10,577 nt of DNA, taken from Akkermansiaceae bacterium (lineage in GTDB: Bacteria > Verrucomicrobiota > Verrucomicrobiia > Verrucomicrobiales > Akkermansiaceae). A program made the position numbers and the translations under genes. The DNA lies in the NCBI GenBank assembly GCA_903909905.1, contig CAIVXP010000065.1:1-10577 (forward strand). The letters are read 5' to 3'. Positions within the stretch are counted from its first letter, which is position 1. The number at the start of each line of letters is the position of its first letter. The notes under the pieces were generated by a model. It ran no database searches. It was not told the origin of the DNA and was given only the letters and a program-made list of their open reading frames with translations. This document shows positions 6,405 to 10,577 of the stretch, piece after piece.

Positions 6405-7610
6405 TCAAAGCGCATGGCCCATGCGCAGGCGCTTGGTCTCAAGGTACTTTTCGTTGTGCAAATTGGCGGGCAACGAAAGCGGGATCTGCTCGGTGATTTC
6501 GAGCCCGTAGCCCTCAAGACCGACGACCTTTTTGGGGTTGTTGGTGAGCAGGCGGATTTTGCGGATCCCGAGGTCGCACAGGATCTGCGCTCCCATGCCG
6601 TACTCACGGAGATCGGCCGCAAACCCCAATTTTTCATTGGCCTCGATCGTATCCATGCCCTGCTCTTGGAGTTTGTAGGCGCGGATCTTTGCCGGCAGGC
6701 CGATCCCCCTGCCCTCTTGGCGAAGGTAAAGCAAAACACCACCCTCTTGGGAAATGCGTTCGAGGGCCGCCGCTAGCTGGCCGCCACAATCACAGCGTTG
6801 GGAATGAAAAACATCGCCAGTGAGACACTCGGAATGCACGCGCACCAGCGTTGGTACTTCAGGATCAATCTCACCGCGAGCGAGGGCGAGGTGGTGACTC
6901 AGGTCGGTGGACACGCGATAGAGATGGCAATCGAACTCGCCGAAATCAGTGGGCATCTTGATGCATTCCTCGCGTAGCACGAGTTTCTCCGAGCGGCGGC
7001 GATATTCGATGAGCTGGGCGATCGTGCAGGCCTTGAGCCCATGCCGACGCTGGAAATCTCCGAGGTCTCCCACGCGCGCCATCGTGCCGTCATCATTGAT
7101 GATCTCGCAGATTACCGCAGCCTCGGGCAGGCCGGCCAGACGGGCTAGGTCGACCGCCGCTTCAGTGTGACCGGCGCGACGCAGGACACCGCCGGGGCTG
7201 GCGAGCAAAGGAAACACATGTCCCGGTCTTACGAAATCATCCGCACCGGCGGACTTGTCGGCAAGCAGGCCGATCGTGTGGGCACGATCGGCGGCGGAGA
7301 TGCCGGTGCCCACGCCCTTCGCTGCATCGACACTCACCGTGAAGGCGGTCTTGTGCCCCTCAGTATTGCGGCGAGTCATTTGCGGCAGGTCCAGCTCCTC
7401 AGTGCGCTCGGCCACCAGGGGCGCGCAGATCAGGCCGCGACCATGCACCGCCATGAAGTTTACCATCTCCGCCGTGCAAAGCGATGCGGCGCCAATCAGG
7501 TCGGCCTCGTTTTCACGCGACGGATCATCGGCACAAATCACCAACCTACCCGCCGCAATCTCGGCGATGATTTCATCAATCGGGCTGAACTCGATGCTGG
7601 TGTGAGACAT
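6405..7610 (-). CDS. ribBA: RibBA: DHBP synthase / GTP cyclohydrolase II
   Basis: This bifunctional cytosolic enzyme makes both riboflavin precursors: 3,4-dihydroxy-2-butanone 4-phosphate from ribulose 5-phosphate (N-terminal RibB domain) and the pyrimidine from GTP (C-terminal RibA domain). The protein is a normal-length 401 residues. RibB (about 8-205) shows SRENEADL (31-38, with metal-binding Glu33), RPGHVFPL (128-135), AGHTEAAVDL (146-155, His148) and CEI (168-170, Glu169). RibA (about 212-400) shows HSECLTGDVFHSQRCDCG with zinc ligands Cys262, Cys273 and Cys275, then LRQEGRGIGL (296-305), GMDTIEAN, LREYGMGAQIL and LLTNNPKK. The usual acidic loop D-D-E-x-R-E-N-E-G-D reads D-D-P-S-R-E-N-E-A-D here. 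No FMN riboswitch fits the 82 bases before the gene. The leader next to the ATG is A/T-rich without a Shine-Dalgarno sequence. yqgE lies just upstream on the same strand. Confidence 0.97.
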   Translation of the reverse strand: MSHTSIEFSPIDEIIAEIAAGRLVICADDPSRENEADLIGAASLCTAEMVNFMAVHGRGLICAPLVAERTEELDLPQMTRRNTEGHKTAFTVSVDAAKGVGTGISAADRAHTIGLLADKSAGADDFVRPGHVFPLLASPGGVLRRAGHTEAAVDLARLAGLPEAAVICEIINDDGTMARVGDLGDFQRRHGLKACTIAQLIEYRRRSEKLVLREECIKMPTDFGEFDCHLYRVSTDLSHHLALARGEIDPEVPTLVRVHSECLTGDVFHSQRCDCGGQLAAALERISQEGGVLLYLRQEGRGIGLPAKIRAYKLQEQGMDTIEANEKLGFAADLREYGMGAQILCDLGIRKIRLLTNNPKKVVGLEGYGLEITEQIPLSLPANLHNEKYLETKRLRMGHAL

Positions 7611-7692
7611 GGAAAATTATTCGAATTTTTTTGAAATGACTAGTGCCACAGCAGGGAAAGGCATGCGGGGGCTCGGGGCAACCACAGAATCC

Positions 7693-8250
7693 TCAATTCA
7701 GAAAAGGATCGTCGGGCGCCTCAGCAAGGATTCGGTGCATCGGCGATATCCTGCCAAATAAAGTGCGCCACATGTCCTCGTCTTTGCCAGCACCAAGCAC
7801 ATCTTTGGTCGGATCGGTCGCATACCACGCGTCGCGCATCATTTCATTCTCCAACTGCCCCGGGCTCCATCCGGAATACCCCAGATAGGCGCTGACCATG
7901 CATCCCGGCCGACGCGAGTGACGATAGGCTTCCTCGGTCGAGATGCGCATCGCCCAGTTGAGTCCCCGCTTGGGCGTCCACCAGAGGGAGCAAAACATCA
8001 GCTGATCCTGCATCACAGGTCCGCCGGCAAGCACCGGGATATTTTTCAAGGGCTCGAATGCATCCCCTTGCAGCAGGTCGCCAACGACTTTTCCTGTCGG
8101 ACGATTCAACACCAACCCAAACGCGCCATCGCTGGGGGCATGCAGATTCACCAAAAGCACGGTGCGCCTGAACTCATCGCGCAAGTCCGGGGCGGCCAGC
8201 AAGAGCTTGCCGCGCATGGAATGGGGAGTCGTTTGAAAATTGGAAGACAC
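7693..8250 (-). CDS. yqgE: YqgE/AlgH family protein (DUF179)
   Basis: This 185-residue soluble protein belongs to the widespread YqgE/AlgH family. The family has a structure but no settled biochemical role; AlgH was named from alginate regulation in Pseudomonas. Family signatures are clear: KLLLAAPDL (15-23), GAFGLVLNRPT (42-52), VLAGGPVM (73-80) and LGYSGWSPGQLENEM (123-137) followed by AW. The C terminus (MWRTLFGRI ... DPFLN) is also typical. The frame opens at a GTG at 8250. An internal ATG at 8217 (MRGKLLLAAP) would remove 11 residues. I keep the GTG because family members usually have a few residues before the L-x-G-x-L-L motif, but this is not certain. The gene is divergent from the heme A synthase and 82 bases upstream of ribBA. 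Confidence 0.93.
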   Translation of the reverse strand: MSSNFQTTPHSMRGKLLLAAPDLRDEFRRTVLLVNLHAPSDGAFGLVLNRPTGKVVGDLLQGDAFEPLKNIPVLAGGPVMQDQLMFCSLWWTPKRGLNWAMRISTEEAYRHSRRPGCMVSAYLGYSGWSPGQLENEMMRDAWYATDPTKDVLGAGKDEDMWRTLFGRISPMHRILAEAPDDPFLN

Positions 8251-8256
8251 GCCCGC

Positions 8257-8285
8257 AAATTAGCCGCATGTCGCGAATTCGCCAA
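8257..8285 (-). promoter_or_regulatory. Possible promoter for yqgE with internal palindrome
   Basis: On the minus strand TTGGCG (8285-8280) and TAATTT (8262-8257) are spaced by exactly 17 bases. They match the sigma-70 boxes at only 4/6 and 3/6 positions. Initiation would fall almost on the GTG at 8250, giving either a leaderless message or a short leader to the ATG at 8217. A perfect 10-base palindrome, GCGAATTCGC (8273-8282), overlaps the -35 box and spacer and could be an operator or chance. I see no convincing promoter for the divergent heme A synthase in the same 99-base gap. Confidence 0.28.
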
Positions 8286-8349
8286 CCGAGGAATTTTGAA
8301 AAATCCGCTTTTATCTGGAATCGTGGCACCAAGATCGCATGCTTCGCGC

Positions 8350-9354
8350 ATGGCGATGACCCGATTTCAGAAACTGGCCACAGCAGCCTTGGTTTCGGTG
8401 CTTTTCCTCATCTTTGTCGGCGCGATGGTACGCGTTTCTGGCTCCGGCATGGGCTGTCCGGATTGGCCAACCTGCTGGGGTTGCCTGATTCCGCCGACGA
8501 GCGCCGATCAGGTGGATTTTGATAAACTTCCGATCGAGAAATTTCAACGCAAGGCCGAGCGCATGGGCCGCGACCCGTCGACGATCAGTGCCGATAGCCT
8601 GCGCGCGGAATTTAACCCACGCCACGTGTGGACGGAATTCATCAATCGCCTGTGCAGCTTGCCAGTCGGATTTTTTACGCTCGCCACATTCATTGCGGCA
8701 TTCTGGCAAAGATCCAAGCGTCCCTTGGTTTTCTTCATGGCGTTTGCCTCATTAGCGGTCGTGCTGATCAATGCGTGGATGGGTGCAAGGGTTGTTTACA
8801 GCGGCCTCAAACCCGGTGTTTTGACCACCCACCTTGCACTCGCGATGTCTCTCACCGGTATGCTGGCTTATTGCGTCTGGCGTGGTTGTGAGCAGCCATG
8901 GCGAGTGAAAATGAGCGATTCCGCCAGAGCCAGATTGCGCCTCCTTCTCACCCTTTTGATCGGATGCGTCATCTTCACCGGCATAATCGGCGCACAGGTT
9001 CGCGAACTCACCGACGCCATGTCGAAATTCCACCACAACGCACCACGCTCGGAGTGGATCGGCGAACTCGAGCAATCATGGAAATACCTGCTCCACCGAA
9101 GCTTCTCATGGGTCATCTTTGGGCTTAGCGTCAATATACATATCCATTGCAAGCGTCATGGCACCATTGGCAAAGTTGGCGCGGCCGCACTGTTCATCAT
9201 TCTGACCCAAATGATTCTTGGCATCATCATGTCGCAGATCCACATCTACTCATGGGTGCAGGTCTTGCATGTCGGCCTCTCGGCAATCCTTCTGAGCCTC
9301 CTTTGGATCTGGTGGTATGCGACCAGCAAAAATCCTTGCGCGAAGCAAGGGTGA
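8350..9354 (+). CDS. ctaA: Heme A synthase (CtaA/COX15)
   Basis: This is a 334-residue inner-membrane enzyme that oxidises the heme O methyl group to a formyl, giving heme A for aa3-type cytochrome oxidase. It has about eight helices in two repeats. The N-terminal helix ends in GAMVRVSGSGMG and is followed by GCPDWPTCWG (35-44). Cys36 and Cys42 correspond to the redox-active loop pair, and Cys45 is extra. Expected heme-ligand positions are His161 (LTTHLALAM), His249 (LLHRSFSW) and His307 (VLHVGLSA). The first site reads WTEFINRL, with Glu96 kept but Asn99 where many homologs have His. The first external loop is long (about 45-90). The frame is open far upstream, antisense to yqgE, but recognisable sequence begins at the ATG at 8350 or the near-by ATG at 8356. 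A small hairpin (9334-9350) in the last codons has no adjacent T-tract. Confidence 0.93.
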   Translation: MAMTRFQKLATAALVSVLFLIFVGAMVRVSGSGMGCPDWPTCWGCLIPPTSADQVDFDKLPIEKFQRKAERMGRDPSTISADSLRAEFNPRHVWTEFINRLCSLPVGFFTLATFIAAFWQRSKRPLVFFMAFASLAVVLINAWMGARVVYSGLKPGVLTTHLALAMSLTGMLAYCVWRGCEQPWRVKMSDSARARLRLLLTLLIGCVIFTGIIGAQVRELTDAMSKFHHNAPRSEWIGELEQSWKYLLHRSFSWVIFGLSVNIHIHCKRHGTIGKVGAAALFIILTQMILGIIMSQIHIYSWVQVLHVGLSAILLSLLWIWWYATSKNPCAKQG

Positions 9355-9385
9355 GCAGAACGCGTTTTTGACTCACAGATTGGCT

Positions 9386-9408
9386 AAAAATCGATTCGCG
9401 TCGAATCA
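9386..9408 (-). terminator. Intrinsic terminator of the CNNM/CorC gene
   Basis: Three bases after the stop codon on the minus strand, GATTCG / CGAATC (9407-9402 and 9398-9393) form a 6-bp stem with a 3-base loop. It extends by a T-G wobble and is followed by GATTTTT (9392-9386). The T-run is on the minus strand only, so it serves the gene ending at 9411. It does not serve the converging heme A synthase gene, whose own terminator is not evident. Confidence 0.55.
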
Positions 9409-9410
9409 CT

Positions 9411-10577
9411 TCAAGCGTTCGCAGGGTCAACAATTGACGATTTGTTTCGCACTGCCAGCACCTTGTCGACGCGGATGCTGTCCATGTCGATGACCTCAAA
9501 AGTCCACTCGCCGGCGCTCACCCGATCGGCCTCAACCGGAATGCGCCCAAGCTCTTTGACCAACCATCCGGACACCGTCTGGAATTCATCCCCACCACCT
9601 TCCGGCAGCACATATCCCTCAAGCCGCTCGGGCAATTTTTCAATTTCGAAAAGCCCATCAATCAACCAACTGCCATCCTCGCGCTGCCGCACCGGCATCG
9701 CCATCTGCTCTTCCATCGATGGCACATCACCAACGATGGTCTCCATCAGGTCGATGAGCGTCACCATTCCCATGACGCTGCCAAACTCGTCCAACACCAA
9801 AGCCGCGCGCTGACCGGTCTTGCGAAACGTCTCCAACAACACGCTCGCCTTCTGGGTCTCGGGCACCAGCAGCGGCGCTTTCATGATCGATGCGAAATTC
9901 ACGGTTTTTTGCGCGGCAAGCTGACCGTAAATGTCCTTGATCGAGACCATCCCCACGAGGTTTTCGCGCCGCCCCTGATACACCGGAAAAACTCCCTGCG
10001 TGCTGCGCATGATCGTCGGCCAAACCTCCTCGTGCTTGGCATCCTTTTCGATCCAAACAATTTTCGGCCGCGGAATCATGATGTCATAAGCGACGAGTTT
10101 CTCGAATCCGATCACGCCCTCAATCATCTTCGATTCCATGCGGTTGATCGAACCGGTGGTCATGCCCTGCCTCACCATGACCGTGAGCTCCTCACGCGAA
10201 ATCCCGCTATCCTCGGTCTCGCGCACCCGGAAAAATTTCAGCAAGACCCCCGTGGACCACGAGAGCAAACTCACCACCGGCGATGCCACATTCGATAGCG
10301 CCGCCATCGGGCCCGACATCGCGCTGGCAATGGCCTCGGGATACTTCATGGCCAAGCGCTTCGGAACGAGTTCGCCAATGACCAAGGAAAGGTAGGTCAG
10401 CACACCAATCACGAGGACCAATGAGATCGGCTTGGCATATTCGCCGATCAGCGGAATCACGCCGAGAAACTCCGCGAGCTTGCTAGCCACCGTGCCGCTG
10501 CCGAGCGCACCGGCGACGATGCCGACCAGCGTGATGCCGATTTGCACGGTGGAAAGAAACCGGTTGGGCGAATCCGC
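9411..10577 (-). CDS. CNNM/CorC (HlyC/CorC-type) CBS-domain membrane protein, 5' partial
   Basis: This membrane protein of the hemolysin C/CorC (UPF0053) family is linked to Mg2+/Co2+ transport or resistance. The old hemolysin name is not functional evidence. The gene runs off the right edge; 388 residues are visible, starting ADSPNRFLST then VQIGITLVGIVAGALGSG, inside the first part of the CNNM (DUF21) domain, so roughly the first 40-60 residues are missing. The CNNM domain includes SLVIGELVPKRLAMKYPE, the conserved E-L-x-P-K. It is followed by VAYDIMIPRPKI, a CBS pair (VFPVYQGRRENLVGMVSIKD and AALVLDEFGSVMGMVTLID, ending METIVGDV), and a C-terminal CorC domain (LIDGLFEIEKL ... DEFQTVSGWLV ... 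VSAGEWTFEVIDMD). CBS pairs in this family bind adenine nucleotides, probably as a regulatory input. It converges on the heme A synthase gene with 56 bases between the stops. Confidence 0.93.
   Translation of the reverse strand, partial: ADSPNRFLSTVQIGITLVGIVAGALGSGTVASKLAEFLGVIPLIGEYAKPISLVLVIGVLTYLSLVIGELVPKRLAMKYPEAIASAMSGPMAALSNVASPVVSLLSWSTGVLLKFFRVRETEDSGISREELTVMVRQGMTTGSINRMESKMIEGVIGFEKLVAYDIMIPRPKIVWIEKDAKHEEVWPTIMRSTQGVFPVYQGRRENLVGMVSIKDIYGQLAAQKTVNFASIMKAPLLVPETQKASVLLETFRKTGQRAALVLDEFGSVMGMVTLIDLMETIVGDVPSMEEQMAMPVRQREDGSWLIDGLFEIEKLPERLEGYVLPEGGGDEFQTVSGWLVKELGRIPVEADRVSAGEWTFEVIDMDSIRVDKVLAVRNKSSIVDPANA

Noticed and set aside
7611..7692. FMN riboswitch before ribBA
   Set aside because: The 82-base gap is too short for an RFN element and lacks its conserved sequence blocks.
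7918..8349. In-frame upstream extension of the heme A synthase reading frame by about 144 codons
   Set aside because: It runs antisense through yqgE, is polar and has no membrane-protein or family character. Family sequence begins at 8350.
9334..9369. Hairpin CCTTGC/GCAAGG at the end of ctaA followed by TTTTT
   Set aside because: The T-run begins 14 bases after the stem and the stem lies inside coding sequence, so it is not a convincing intrinsic terminator.
1..10577. CRISPR array, insertion sequence, prophage or multi-gene defence island
   Set aside because: No direct-repeat/spacer pattern, transposase, integrase, phage gene or terminal inverted repeats seen; apart from the toxin-antitoxin pair the genes are common chromosomal families.

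Overview
The window is a stretch of ordinary-looking bacterial chromosome with moderately high G+C (estimated by eye). It is densely packed, and no gap exceeds about 100 bases. The gene set suggests a Gram-negative, respiring, riboflavin-prototrophic bacterium: a YqgE/AlgH protein, a heme A synthase for an aa3-type oxidase, and a CNNM/CorC membrane protein. The form of several proteins (the AddB-like nuclease, the heme A synthase with a long first loop and a W-x-E-x-x-N-R motif, and the lack of Shine-Dalgarno sequences) makes me lean towards Verrucomicrobiota or the wider PVC/Bacteroidota sphere. That assignment is an inference and has not been tested by any search.

Layout. Bases 3-2693 (+) hold most of an AddB/RecB-type PD-(D/E)XK nuclease whose N terminus lies off the left edge. 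A MATE-family efflux transporter follows (2742-4163, +), ending in two tandem hairpins. All genes from 8250 down to 4246 lie on the minus strand. In transcription order they are yqgE, ribBA, a BrnT-like toxin, a CopG/ribbon-helix-helix antitoxin, a small VanZ-family membrane protein, purU, and tRNA-Ser(CGA), which has its own plausible promoter. Divergent from yqgE is a heme A synthase (8350-9354, +). Converging on it is a CNNM/CBS/CorC-type membrane protein (9411-10577, -), cut by the right edge and followed by a probable intrinsic terminator.

How the genes fit together. Most are housekeeping genes: DNA repair, drug or metabolite export, riboflavin synthesis, folate one-carbon balance, heme A for respiration, and a serine tRNA. 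They do not form one pathway. The one accessory-looking element is the two-gene toxin-antitoxin-like module (6324 to 5738) set between ribBA and the VanZ gene in the same orientation. I see no insertion sequence, CRISPR array, integrase, attachment site, prophage gene or clear multi-gene defence island. I do not see convincing evidence of an undescribed system. The most informative oddities are motif deviations inside known families: the AddB-like nuclease appears to have lost its Fe-S cysteines, the heme A synthase has Asn where a heme-ligand His is expected, RibBA has a changed acidic loop, and the BrnT-like protein lacks the usual N-terminal signature.
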